DNA from: Desulfobacterales bacterium
Lineage (GTDB): Bacteria > Desulfobacterota > Desulfobacteria > Desulfobacterales > JAIPEE01
DNA length: 55,234 nucleotides
Direction of reading: 5' to 3'
Assembly (NCBI GenBank): GCA_021737275.1
Contig: JAIPEE010000026.1
Span: forward strand, 1 to 55,234
How positions within the stretch are numbered: position 1 is the stretch's first letter; every line of letters starts with the position of its first letter. Under the pieces are notes generated by a model. It worked only from the letters and a program-made list of their open reading frames with translations, ran no database searches and was not told where the DNA came from. A program made the position numbers and the translations under genes. Shown in pieces: positions 26,982 to 38,600 of this stretch.

Positions 26982-27551
26982 TCAGTTTACTGAAAATTCA
27001 TCAACCAAAGATAAAAATGAAGAAACTTGTCTTTTCCCATATAATTCCAGCCCTGAAATAATCTCTTCAATGGATTTTTCCCTGTCGGGTTCAGATCCCT
27101 TTGAGAAGAACTTATCCGCATAGCAGATTATTTTTTCCTCAACCGTTTTGGGCGTCATATCCCGAATCGGGAGCGGCAGATTTTGATTCCTGATTTCATC
27201 CGCCGTGATCCCGACACCTACATGCCGTTCACAAACACGGGCATGTTTTGGAAAGTTTAAGCCTTCCAGAAGCTTTTGTCCCAATATACCATGGCAAATA
27301 TAGGGATAGTCTCCATGACAACCCAAACTGGGAGCATTTGTCATAAAAATACCAATATCATGAAGCATGGCCGCTTCATATATAAAGTCAAGGTCCGGCG
27401 AAAGATGTGGTACCTCTCTGGCAATATCCAGTGATTTTCCGGTAACCGGTTCAGCATGCTGTATCATTGTCCGGTGGGCCTGTGAACCCGGTTGATAATA
27501 TTTCCCAATGATTGCAAGGGGATCAAGGCGACCGGCCGCAAGAATCACCAT
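26982..27551 (-). CDS. HD-domain phosphohydrolase
   Basis: A 189-residue protein with one HD domain. The metal-binding residues are in MIQHAEPVTGKSLDIA (His), YEAAMLHDIGIF (HD pair), YICHGILG and RVCERHVGVGI (His), and IICYADKFFSK (Asp), in the usual order. Such proteins hydrolyse phosphate esters such as nucleotides or cyclic nucleotides; the substrate is not predictable. It starts 15 bases after the prfB stop and is probably cotranscribed with it. The start codon has no strong ribosome site. Confidence 0.85.
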   Translation of the reverse strand: MVILAAGRLDPLAIIGKYYQPGSQAHRTMIQHAEPVTGKSLDIAREVPHLSPDLDFIYEAAMLHDIGIFMTNAPSLGCHGDYPYICHGILGQKLLEGLNFPKHARVCERHVGVGITADEIRNQNLPLPIRDMTPKTVEEKIICYADKFFSKGSEPDREKSIEEIISGLELYGKRQVSSFLSLVDEFSVN

Positions 27552-27566
27552 TTTATAAAACCCATC

Positions 27567-28668
27567 TTATTCCTGCTTTCCGGAGAGGAGAATTGCTTCA
27601 ATAAAAGGATCCAGACCACCATCCAGCACCTGTGCGGCATTTCCGATCTCTACATTTGTCCTATGATCCTTAACCATCTGGTAAGGATGAAGAACATAAG
27701 AGCGGATTTGACTACCCCAGGCAATATCACCTTTGTTACCGTGCTCTTCCTGATGTTTTTCATCCTGAATCTGTTTTTCATGCTGATACAGCCTGGCTTT
27801 AAGAACATTCATGGCCATATCTTTATTTCGATGCTGTGATTTTTCCTGCTGACACTGGACAGCAATGCCTGTCGGCAGATGGGTTATTCTTACCGCACTA
27901 CTGGTTTTATTAACGTGCTGGCCACCGGCACCACTTGCCCGAAATACATCAATCCGGAGGTCTTTGTCATCAACCTCAACAACAATTTCATTATCCAGGT
28001 CCGGAAAAACATATACCGATGAAAAGGATGTATGACGTTTTCCGCCTGCATTAAAAGGTGAAATCCGCACAAGGCGGTGAACACCTTTTTCGGCTTTCAA
28101 ATATCCATATGCATATTCACCGGTTGCAGTGAATGTGGTGCTTTTTATACCGGCCTCATCGCCTGGCTGGAAATCTATGATCTTGATATCAAAGCCTTTT
28201 TGATCCATCCAGCGGGTGTACATTCGAAACAGTATTTCAGACCAGTCTTGGGCTTCAGTTCCGCCGGCACCCGCATTGATGGTAATAATGGCATTGTTCA
28301 TGTCATCCTCACCATCCAGCATGATTTCAAGTGAGAACTTTTCAGTTTCTTTTAAAAGCGTTTTTACCTGTTCGGATACTTCCTGAATGGTATCATCGTC
28401 ATCTTCTTCAGTTGCCATTTCAAAGAGAAGCTTACAATCCTCAACACCATCACACAGTTTTGAGATTTTGTTGTCTTTACCGGTAAGAAGCGATCTTTCT
28501 TTTAGTATGGATTTATTCTGATCAGGATTATCCCAGAAGCCGGGTTCCGCCATCATGGCTTCAATTTCCTGAAGTCTGAGTTTCAGGCCAGGCTGGTCAA
28601 AGACAACCTCGGAGTTGGTCTGTTTTTGCCTCAAGTTCTTTAAGTGCTTGTTTTAATTCTATAGACAT
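27567..28668 (-). CDS. prfB: Peptide chain release factor 2, with programmed +1 frameshift
   Basis: Release factor 2, about 367 residues, read in two frames. The first frame starts at ATG 28668 (GGAGG upstream) and gives MSIELKQALKELEAKTDQLR, ending at an in-frame TGA (complement of 28597-28599). The slippery site is CTT TGA C, with an internal Shine-Dalgarno-like GAGG a few bases earlier. A +1 shift continues as DQPGLKLRL into the long frame that ends at 27567. The SPF tripeptide for UGA/UAA recognition (RISPFNAGG) and the GGQ peptidyl-hydrolysis motif (GAGGQHVNKT) are both present. The frameshift is the classic autoregulation: low RF2 lets ribosomes slip instead of stopping. Confidence 0.96.
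28594..28616 (-). promoter_or_regulatory. prfB programmed frameshift site
   Basis: On the minus strand the bases read CGAGGTTGTCTTTGACC: a Shine-Dalgarno-like GAGG, then CTT TGA C. The geometry matches the known RF2 recoding signal, in which the purine-rich site lies shortly before the shift codon. Confidence 0.9.
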
Positions 28669-28681
28669 ACTTTCCTCCAGT

Positions 28682-29050
28682 TTAAAAATAATAGTAAGGT
28701 TCTTTGATAATAAACAAATCATAATATCTTATATGGGCAAAAAAACAAGAAATATATTGTTGATTAGCAGGGGCAACGCATGTAAATTGTGAAAATCCTA
28801 TCTCAATTTCATTATTTTTGAATTTCAGAACCGGACATTTGATATTTTGTATTGTTCCAATATCGTTAAATGAATCTCCTGCAAGTGAAGAGATTGAATC
28901 CATTTCTGAATTTTTTACCGGAGCCCTGTTGCTGATAAGCGGGCTGATAAGTATAAATCTATTTATATTACTATATTGAGAAGTATTGACAGCGACCGTT
29001 GAGTCAATGGATCTTCCGAATATAAAAATATTCTCCGACCGATAACCCAT
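28682..29050 (-). pseudogene. Alpha/beta hydrolase, fragment
   Basis: The frame gives IFIFGRSIDSTVAVNTSQY, which resembles the nucleophile elbow of alpha/beta hydrolases, normally G-x-S-x-G; here the last glycine is replaced (GRSIDS). RFILISPLIS and NIKCPVLKF follow, as in the second half of such hydrolases. After that the expected HG..D and histidine segments are not recognisable. The N-terminal half of the family (oxyanion region) is absent. The fragment therefore looks like a decayed hydrolase. No good ribosome site precedes the ATG. It lies 14 bases after the prfB start on the upstream side, without functional link. Confidence 0.55.
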
Positions 29051-29519
29051 TTGACTGACATACCTACAAGATCATTATGTATTACTTGTTGCTCTTGGTT
29101 GTCACGAAGTAGTCTTTTACTCAGTCGGATGTGATCGAATAATCGAAGAGAGTAGATGAAAAATTAAATTTTTAGGTTTTTGCTCTTTCTTGCCTATGAA
29201 ATTATCTATTGACATTAATTTTTTTTTAAAATAGCATCGCAAGTAAAGTTGCTAATGCTGTCTGATATGTTTTTAATCGCTTGTGCGGTCTATTACTTTT
29301 CAATTGAAGCTAACAGCTTTATCATGTCTTGCCCGGTAGTACCTAGTAGTTCCCAGTAGTATTTAAAATTTAAACTCATTGCGCTTTATCATGTGAGCAT
29401 TTCTATATGCTTGTCATAATTTGGTAAAGTCCATGTTGTGTGGAATATGAATGTCTAAATCAAGGCTTTTGATTTTAGAGCTTTCAAATAATTAATTTAT
29501 CATAAGGAGACTTAAGATT
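29051..29519. other. Intergenic region upstream of the secreted-protein operon
   Basis: No gene is evident. A TTGACA at 29213 with a T-rich spacer could be a promoter, but it lies about 300 bases from the next start. Closer to the gene, three GTAGT motifs recur exactly every 10 bases (29336, 29346, 29356). Confidence 0.5.
29336..29365 (+). repeat. Three helically phased decamers, GTAGT-N4-A
   Basis: The decamers GTAGTACCTA, GTAGTTCCCA and GTAGTATTTA follow each other without gap, about 155 bases before the first gene of the secreted/RHS operon. The spacing of one helical turn is typical for binding sites of a multimeric regulator. This is inference from spacing only. Confidence 0.5.
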
Positions 29520-30299
29520 ATGAGATTTTTAAAATGTTTCAAAACAATGATTATCGCTGTTTTTGTAGTGTTGATATGCTCAGATGTTTTGCTCGCAGGT
29601 AACTTAACAGCATCAAGTACTGATACATATGCTCAAGTTACAATTAAAGGAACGGTATCGAATTCTGCCGAGTTTGCACGCTTAAAATTTAAGAATGTTG
29701 ACGGTTCAACAAATTATGATGGCGCAAGGATAACTTCATATAATGAAGGTGGAAACAAAAGTGGTAACCTTGTTTTTCATACCAATAATAACAATGCAGG
29801 ATTAATAGAAAGAATGCGAATTGATAAATTTGGCAATGTTGGCGTCGGAACAACATCGCCCCAGTCTATGCTTGATATAGCTGGAGATATTAATTCAGGC
29901 TCAATAAATTCAACCGGTACGATTACATCCGGTGAATTGAGTGTTGAAGGGAAAATTACAGCAGAGGAGATTGAGGTAGTTGATACCATTACAGCAATGA
30001 ATCTTAAAGTATCTGCTGATAGTTGGGCCGATTATGTATTTGAATCCGGTTATAGTCTTCGTTCTCTTGAATCCCTTGAATCATTTATAAATTCGAACCG
30101 GCAGCTACCGGATATGCCTTCAGAAGAAGAAGTCCTTGAAGGTGAACTGGATGTTGCAGGAATGCTTACAAAACAAATGAGGAAAATTGAAGAATTAACA
30201 CTTTATATCATTGAACAAAATAAAATTAACAACGAACAAGCTGAAAATATCTCTCGACTTGAAGAACGCTTGGCGATTTTAGAAGCAGCAATACAATAA
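29520..30299 (+). CDS. Secreted tail-fibre-like protein
   Basis: A 259-residue protein with a clear N-terminal signal peptide (hydrophobic IIAVFVVLICSDVLLA, cleavage near residue 27). The middle has the phage-tail-fibre-like MRIDKFGNVGVGTTSPQSMLDIAG motif, often seen as the 'GNVGIGTTSP..L.V.G' repeat in surface proteins. The C-terminal 60 residues (SLESFINSNRQLPDMPSEEE, then KIEELTLYIIEQNK and a final heptad-like stretch) resemble the coiled-coil trimer end common in Bacteroidetes-type cell-surface proteins. AAGGAG precedes the ATG. It is the first of three secreted-protein genes leading to the RHS protein and may be a surface fibre. No enzymatic motif is seen. Confidence 0.75.
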   Translation: MRFLKCFKTMIIAVFVVLICSDVLLAGNLTASSTDTYAQVTIKGTVSNSAEFARLKFKNVDGSTNYDGARITSYNEGGNKSGNLVFHTNNNNAGLIERMRIDKFGNVGVGTTSPQSMLDIAGDINSGSINSTGTITSGELSVEGKITAEEIEVVDTITAMNLKVSADSWADYVFESGYSLRSLESLESFINSNRQLPDMPSEEEVLEGELDVAGMLTKQMRKIEELTLYIIEQNKINNEQAENISRLEERLAILEAAIQ

Positions 30300-30340
30300 T
30301 TTATAATTTGAGAGTCATGGCATTTTTTTGAGGAAATGAA

Positions 30341-32665
30341 ATGAAAAATAATAAGGTATTTTCCATATTTCTTATGGTTACCAGTATGCTTTTAATAACT
30401 ATTGAAGCCCATTCTGCAGATCTTGAAATCAGCGGTGAGACAGCTACAGGTAATTATTATTCTGCAGAAAGCATATATACAGATGAGGAAGCAGGTTGCT
30501 GGGTTAACTCCGGAAGCGATGTGCAGTTTGTAGCAAATGATACCATCATATTAAAATCGGGTTTTTACGCACATGCCGGTAGTAGTTTTAAAACATTAAT
30601 ACGTGAGGTTGATCCACTTGATATGGACGCAAATACCTTGCCGGATGCATGGGAGTTACAATATTTTGGACATCTTGAAAATGATCCGGACTTTGACTCT
30701 GATGGTGACGGATTCACCAATTTCCAGGAATATGAAATGGGTTCTGCGCCAAATAATTCTGCCTCGGTTCCTGCTCCCATTGTTACCTTTAATGCTGATC
30801 CACAAATTACAGACGGTCTGACATCTGCCACACTGGCATGGACTACACTTTATGCTGATTCAATTTCTATTGAGCCTGGCCCCGGCGATGTTACAGGCCA
30901 AAATACCACTGATGTTTTCCCCGAATCAACAACAGAATATATATTAACGGCAACAGGCAACGGTGGGATCACCACTGCCACATTTACAGTCATTGTTGAT
31001 AGTGAATCGCCACAAATCATATCTTCATATCCCACGGAAAACGGCACATTCAATGCTGAAAACTTACAAATGGGATTAGTTGCAACATTTGTTGATAATA
31101 CCGGTATTTCATCCGTAACATTATTTAAAATAGATGGGCAGCAAGAAACAGATGTAACCGCCCTGGCAGTGATAGGTGATAACGCCATAAACTTTGATAT
31201 ATCAAATCTTGAAGACGGTATTTACAATTTTAAATTGGTTATTATTGATGATTTAGGAAATCAGTTAATCCACTATTTTACATTCACAATAGACAAGACA
31301 TTTCCAGTCACATCTCCCAGCATAGCAGCAGGCGCTTACAAAGAACCGTTTTCTTTAGACCTGGTTTGCTCAGAACCTGCGACCATTTTTTATTCCACAG
31401 ACGGTTCTCCACCATTTGAGGGCGGCGCAAATACCATTTCCGGAACATCTCCTATTCCGGGCATCAATATCAACCGCATTATGTGCCTGCAGTTTTATGC
31501 AAAAGATGCGGCCGGGAATATTGAACCGGTAAAACGTGCTATGTATCTCGCTGTAATCCCGGATGCCGTCACAGGGGTTACAGGTCAATACAATAATCCC
31601 AATGTAGACATTACCTGGGCGCCATTTAATGGGGCTGACAAATACCGTGTATACAGAGCATTGAGCGCTATAGATCATAACCTCCTTGTTCAAAGTGGTA
31701 AAGATGGATACGCACCACCAGGAAGGCTTCTATATTGTCCAACAGATCTACCGGCTAGTACTACTTCCTTTGTTGATACCAATGTAATGCCCGGCGTAAC
31801 CTATTATTATGGCGTCACTCAGGTGGACAGTAATGGGACAGAAGGGGTAATCGGACAATTGGTGTCGGTGCCAGTCCCGGAAACTGGGACGGCTTTAAAT
31901 AAAGAAGAAGCGATTACCAGAGCGCTTGCCTGGCTTGAATCAAAACAGGACAAAACCGGTTTTTGGGGAGAAACCCCGGGAACCAGGATTTTGGCAACAA
32001 GTCAGGTTCTGAATGCTTACAAATTGGCAGAAATATACGATTATAATACCTCCTGTGCCTTATTCTATTTGAGAGGACACCGGGCTGACAACAACGATTA
32101 TCTGGCACGTAAAATTCGGACACTGAGCACATTTAACCAGAATGCTGATATGCTTATAAGTAAACTTGTATCCCAGGCTTCTTTCGTCGGGATATACCTC
32201 CAGGGGTGGGCTCTGAATACTCATTATGCTTATGATCCTCTGGATACAGTTCTGGGTAAAAAAGCCATCGATTGTCACAGTTCAGACACAATTTCAAATT
32301 ATGCAGCCTATAAATTAAAAAATAATGAAAATCTTCAAAGCTCAATCCCCGACCGATTTGCCTGGATAATAGGATCAGACCCAAGCATTTATGTATCGAG
32401 CCTGGTTTATCAGGTTGTTGATGACGCTTATCCAGCTGATGCCCCTGTTTTTAATTCATCCTGGATAACCGGTTCCCAGGCGCCGGATGGGTCTTTTGGC
32501 AATCGATTGGTTGATACCAGTGCAGTCCTTATATGGTTAAACTATTTGGATGAGTCTCAAAAGCAAAATGCCATCACTTATCTGATTTCGCAACAAAAAC
32601 CCAACGGAAGCTGGGGCAATGATCCGTATCTTACAGGGCTTTGTCTGGAGGCACTGTTAAAATGA
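30341..32665 (+). CDS. Large secreted multidomain protein (calcium-repeat, FN3-like, TED-like C-terminus)
   Basis: A 774-residue protein with a signal peptide (FLMVTSMLLITIEAHSA). Residues about 28-88 hold a beta-rich motif with ILKSGFYAHAGSSF, seen in many Bacteroidetes surface proteins. Residues about 90-145 carry a calcium-loop repeat, DMDANTLPDAWELQYFG, followed by DFDSDGDGFTNFQEYEMGS. Ig-like and chitobiase-like domains follow (FYSTDGSPPFEGG), then an FN3-like domain (WAPFNGADKYRVYR). The C-terminal 220 residues start WLESKQDKTGFWGE and end AITYLISQQKPNGSWGNDPY, the tandem alpha-barrel pattern of squalene-cyclase or thioester-domain folds. No thioester CGEQ motif is visible. Its stop overlaps the first possible start of the RHS gene by 4 bases (ATGA). 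Confidence 0.75.
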   Translation: MKNNKVFSIFLMVTSMLLITIEAHSADLEISGETATGNYYSAESIYTDEEAGCWVNSGSDVQFVANDTIILKSGFYAHAGSSFKTLIREVDPLDMDANTLPDAWELQYFGHLENDPDFDSDGDGFTNFQEYEMGSAPNNSASVPAPIVTFNADPQITDGLTSATLAWTTLYADSISIEPGPGDVTGQNTTDVFPESTTEYILTATGNGGITTATFTVIVDSESPQIISSYPTENGTFNAENLQMGLVATFVDNTGISSVTLFKIDGQQETDVTALAVIGDNAINFDISNLEDGIYNFKLVIIDDLGNQLIHYFTFTIDKTFPVTSPSIAAGAYKEPFSLDLVCSEPATIFYSTDGSPPFEGGANTISGTSPIPGININRIMCLQFYAKDAAGNIEPVKRAMYLAVIPDAVTGVTGQYNNPNVDITWAPFNGADKYRVYRALSAIDHNLLVQSGKDGYAPPGRLLYCPTDLPASTTSFVDTNVMPGVTYYYGVTQVDSNGTEGVIGQLVSVPVPETGTALNKEEAITRALAWLESKQDKTGFWGETPGTRILATSQVLNAYKLAEIYDYNTSCALFYLRGHRADNNDYLARKIRTLSTFNQNADMLISKLVSQASFVGIYLQGWALNTHYAYDPLDTVLGKKAIDCHSSDTISNYAAYKLKNNENLQSSIPDRFAWIIGSDPSIYVSSLVYQVVDDAYPADAPVFNSSWITGSQAPDGSFGNRLVDTSAVLIWLNYLDESQKQNAITYLISQQKPNGSWGNDPYLTGLCLEALLK

Positions 32666-35600
32666 AGATAAAAAATCAAGCAAACAAAAGCGAATTGAAT
32701 ATATCCAAAAGGAACAGAGAAATGAATATTTCAAAACAACTTCACAAGCTTCCTTTAACACTGATCATGCTTGCTATTTTTGCCCTGCTTACAGCGACTT
32801 CTTTTGCAGATGATGAGCCAACATCCGATCATCTTAAAAAAACCATGGATTGCGACTGGGCGATTACTAATCCGGACGAGACAAATCCAGACAACTATAT
32901 TAATGATGGAAATGACGATCTGGTAAAGCTTGCTGAAAGCCTGGGTAATGATCCTGTTAAAATATATAACTGGGTTTACAAAAATATTTATTTTCCTCAG
33001 TTTCTTTATGATAAAGGAGGGCATAGGTGTTATTATTATGAAGATTCCCGTCTGGGAGCTATGGGTGCCTATTTAAATAAAATCGGGAACCATTGGGACC
33101 AATCATCTCTTCTTATTGCATTGCTTAGAATTTCAAAAATTCCCGCTCGTTATGTCAAAATACACAATGGCAATATTGTATACGTAGAAGCCTGGATGGA
33201 TTTGGATAATTACTGTAGTATCTTAGGCGGAAGTCAAAAAGGGTGGGTGCCCTTAGTTCCCTGGTTAAAAGAAATTGATTTAGTTGAGGGCTTTGATCTG
33301 TTCAAGGATGTCGCTGACTTTGAAAGTGATCCTCCCCCGCCTGGTTTGGATTTCGATTTTACGGGCTATCTGTCATCGATAAAATACCAGTCTGTATTAG
33401 AGCTTTATGAAAATAAGATTCAGGAATATCTCAATGTTAATTATCATGGAAAATCTTTGAAAGATATTCCTTTCAAAGAAGTTTTAATTGACAAAACAAC
33501 ATCTCTACTGCCTCGATCACTTCCTAAAAAACTTATTTCCGGAGACAGAACACGATACTTTGAAGTTCCTGAAGAAAATCGGGACAATATTCACCTGTAT
33601 ATTAAAAAAACCGACGGTACATCATTGCTGGATTACATCTTGTTTATGCCTCAGATTGCAGGGAAAAAATTCTGTCTGGATTGGACATATTCGGGGACTC
33701 AACTCACCCCGGTTTTCAAAATCGATAGCCGGATCACTTGTACCGGTTCCCAATCCATAACTGCTGAAGAATCGATAACGCTTTCTTATAAGATTAAAGA
33801 TCATTCCCAAACAGTAAATCGACCGGAACGGGTGGCCGGTACCTATATCCATATGGGATTTGACCCATTGAGTGCCTCTATAAAAACCATAGAGAAAGCA
33901 AAACAGAATCTGCAAACTATTGATGCCGGCCTTGTTCTGGACCCTACTACCCACGAAGAGTATTTTGGTTTAATGGGTCAGGTTTTGGTAGAAACTTTTT
34001 TAAACAGGCTCTATGAAAATTCTAAAAAAGCAGCCGGATATTTTTATGGAACACAGTGTTGGGGCCTCTGTCCTGTATTTATCTATTCAAAACCTCATTC
34101 AGAAGAGAATCCCGTTCTAACGGATGCAGAATCTAAATTTTATTACCATCCGCAGTGGAATATCGATGCCCAAGTCAAAGGTAACCTCAAAAGATTAGAC
34201 AGTGTAGATAATGCCATTATCTCTCCACCTGGGGACGCCCCCATCAACCAAACCTGTAGCCGGCTCATTGGATATGGTGCTTCATATGATGAAGGCAGAA
34301 TTTTTGAGGACTGGATGGATACACCTGGGGCAAGCACCATCAAAGGGTTGATGGTTGCCAATGAGGATTTGGATGGTACAGGCAATCGAAGTATAGAGCT
34401 GGTTGAATCTGATATTGATGAGACACCAACTGCTTTAACGTGCAATTTTAATGATTTAACACAGATCGAGAAAGTTGAAAATAAACTTTTTTGGATTGAT
34501 CCATATAAAGCCTTTGACGGGTTTCATATTGATGGCCTTAGAGTGGCAGATGGTTTTAAAGCCGACGGCTATTCATATGATACTAATGCTGTTGCCGGTG
34601 ACTATGCAATATTGGTTACAGGTACAACAACTATCGAAAGGGGTACTAAATTTGATCTAAATTCAGTCGATGTAAGTGCCCTTTTTAATGATACTGCTGG
34701 CGTAACAATCAAATTCCAGGGCTATAAAGGGTCAAGTAGAACGCCTGCGTTTACTGTATATAAATATGCAAAAACTAAATCTCGAGCAACTAAGAATTTT
34801 AATAATACTAATGCTATTACGGATATTAACAAGCTGGTCATAACCCTGGTCACTACCAATAAAGGGCCAGTGATTTTAGATAATATGGCATATACCCGCA
34901 AAGAATATATCGCAGATATTGAAAACGAAACTGAATTGCATTTAGGGTATGAATCGGTATTGTCACTCATTGATCAATTGCGAGATGGCAGCCGGGTGAT
35001 TACTCCTATTCAGCAGGTAAGATATGCAGAATTGTCCGGCGATATTAGAATTGTCCACAGTCCGGTCAGCGATTTGTACTCTTTTGGTATGGATAATGGC
35101 GGTTCCGCATCAACATTCACCTTGGACGATTATTCATCAACCTATCTGGACGCCTATAATTTCGATACATATATCTATGGCACGCCGGCATATACCAGTA
35201 TTCTGGATGATTATTCAACCACGGTCAACAACATAGAGACAGCCACCTATATAACCCTTCCCAATACGGCTAATGCTCTGGAACATTATGCAGGCGATCC
35301 GGTTGATATGGTTAAAGGCGAGTTTTATACAGAAGAAGAACCGGACTTCAAGATTAAGTCAAGAGGTTTTGATCTGTCAGTTTATAGAAAGTACAAGAGC
35401 AGGCTGATATACAATGGACCTTTTGGTTTTGGATGGACATGGAACCATGCCGAACGGATTATACCCCTGGAAAGCGACGATGTCATCTACCATAATAACG
35501 ACGGTGTCTCTTTTGAAATTACTTATGAGGATGATGTATGCGTCTATCCCAAAGGCAGCCGGTTTGTATTAGAAAAACTGGTCGATGGATACAGTATTAC

Positions 35601-38600
35601 ACAAAATCAAAGCAGAATTAAATCCTTCTTTTCTATCGATGGATACCTGGTCAAAAAAGAAGATCCATTTGGAAATACCCTGGAATATGAATATACCCAT
35701 CCGGAATTTGCCAATCGAATAACAAAAATTAAAGATGCGTTGGGAAGAAGCCTGACTTTAGATTACAATGCCAATGGAAAAGTTGAAAAAATAACTGATT
35801 TTACAGGCAGATATTGTACATACGGATATGGACCGGAAAATGATCCGGATAACCCGGACAGAAAAGACAACCTGATTGCCTTTACGGATCTGGAAAGTAA
35901 TCTTACACAGTATGAATACCTTTATGGTCAGGAGAATGAATTCAACAACCATAATATGAGAAAGTACATTCTCCCCAATGGAGACTGGCTTGAAATCGGG
36001 TATTACAGAAACGACCAGGCGGCCTATCATACCAACAAAAAAGGCGAAACCTTTAATTTTATGTACAGCCGCCTGAATCGGTATGCGGAAACCTGGAACG
36101 AAGAAGGCTATTATCGTAAAATCTTTTTCAACGAAAGCAGTGATGTTGTCAGGTATGCCAATGAAGACGGTACTATTGAGCAGATGGAATATGATGATCA
36201 CCACAATAAAATATCCCATACAGACGGCAATGGTAACACAACCGTATTTCAATACTATCCGGATGGCACACCCGAAAGCGAGCAGGATGGATTTGCCGCC
36301 AAACGCAAACTCTATGTCAAAACGAATGCCATGGGCCAATCCCGGCACTACAAGTATGAATCTGTCAACCACCCGTTTGCTCCATCCGAAATCATAGATC
36401 CCAACGGGAATATCACCCGATTTGCCTATAACTTAGATTCAAGCCTTAATCAAAAAATTCAGGCACCAGGATATGAATATAATGAAGAAGGTGTCCTGGT
36501 TAACAATGGTAGTGATGGTCTTATTACCGTCTACACTTATGATGACTACGGTAATGTTTTAACCATCACCTCTCCGGATGAAAGCTTTATAGTAAATACC
36601 TATGATGAAAACGACCTGTATCTGGAATCCGTCCAGGACAAAAATGGAATGGTCACCGAATATAACTACTATAAAACCTGCGGGGCTGACAGGGCGGACT
36701 GGAAGCCCATTAGCAGTATGAAATCAAAAGAAGTGGTGCTTCCCGACGAAACAACGCTTAAGACAAGTTATGAATATAACCTCTACGGACAGGTTGCCAA
36801 AGAGATCAATCCATTACTGCAGACGACAGAATTTAACTATGATGTTAACCGAAAATTGACTAAAAAGATCGAAGCAAATGGAGCGGAAACCATCTTCGAA
36901 TATGATACGGCAAGAGATGTTGTATCAGGGGCAAAGCTCATTCAAATGACAGATCCTGAAGGCCATATTGAAACCTATCAATATGACAAGACGGGTAATC
37001 TCATTGAAAAAACAGATAAAAACGGTAATATTACTATATACGCGTACGATCAGATGAACCGGCCTATCTGTGAAATAGACCCCTTGTATCAGTCTAAATG
37101 GCTGACCTATGACGGGGCAGGAAATGTTGTTGAAAAGGTGGATCCAAACGGAAATGTCACCACCTTTCAATACGACGCTGCCAACCGGCTGGTAAAAATG
37201 ATTACGCCCGAAGGTGAGGAAAACGGATTCTACAGCACCATAGCGTATGACAGCAACGGCAATAAAATCATTGAAACCGATGCCGAAGGTATAAAGACTC
37301 AATACATTTACAATGAATTGAATCAAATAACGTCTAAAACCATCGGATATCTGTCATCACAACCCAGAACTTTCGAATACCGTTATAATGCTGCCGGTCA
37401 GATCATAAAAGAGACTCAATCACCGGGCAATTTTACTGCCTATGAATATGACGGTAACGGAAATCTTATCGATCAGAAAACATATGACAAAGACGGTATT
37501 ACCCTGCTTCGTCATACCATCATTGAATATTACGATGATGCGAGAAACCTTATCAAAAGCAAAACCATTAAAGATGGGTTTGAAACTGACGGTACGTCCA
37601 GAGATATAATCGAGCAGTATGAGTATGATGCGCTGGGTCGTAAAATGTCTGTCACAGATTCCAACGGCTATAAAACAAAATATGAATATGATTCTGTGGG
37701 TAACCTGGTTCTGGTCATAGACCCTTCAGGAGCCCTTACCCAATATGGTTATGATAAAAACAAGCGGTTGATTTCTACCACCAATGCCATTGGTGACACA
37801 ACAATTACCGGCTATGACGCTGTAGGTAATGTAACTATGACTCGCGATGCACTGGGTAATGAAACATTATCCTTTTATGATGCGGCAAACCGTAAAATAA
37901 GTGTTGAGGACGCCCTGGGCAATATCAACATTATTGATTATGATGCCAACGGCAACGTCATCGCTCAAACCGATCCCAAAGGCAATGTCACCCGGCTGGA
38001 ATATGATATGGACAACCGGCTGGTCAGGGAAACAGATGCCCTTGGCAATGAAACAAAGATGACCTACGACCATACTGGACGGATCATACTAAAAGAATCA
38101 GCCAAACATGTGTTCACACAAATGCTTTATGATGACCCGTCAGGGCAGGTTACAAAAACAACACAGGCAATGGGTACAATGGATGAAAGCATTACTCAGT
38201 TCCAGTATGATGATAACGGCAAGCTGGCACAAGAAACCGATGCCATGGGTATTCCTACCTCCTATATCTATGACGGTCTTGGTCGTGTGGTTTCTAAACG
38301 AATCGGTCTTGACTCAGATGACAATTCCATTCTCCCTGCCGGGTCAAGTGAGCCTGTTAGGGAATATTTTTCTTATTATCCTACAGGACGGATCAAAACC
38401 CATACCGACCCTAAAAACCTTGTCACAAGATTTGAGTATGACGGTGTCGGCAACAAAACCAAAGAGACAGGCCCCCTACTCAATATCACGCGATACGAGT
38501 ATGACGATAATAATAACCTGATATCTGTTCTTTACCCGGAAGGGGTTATCCATTCATATGAATATGATCTTCTTAACCGGGTAACCATGAAATATGAGCA

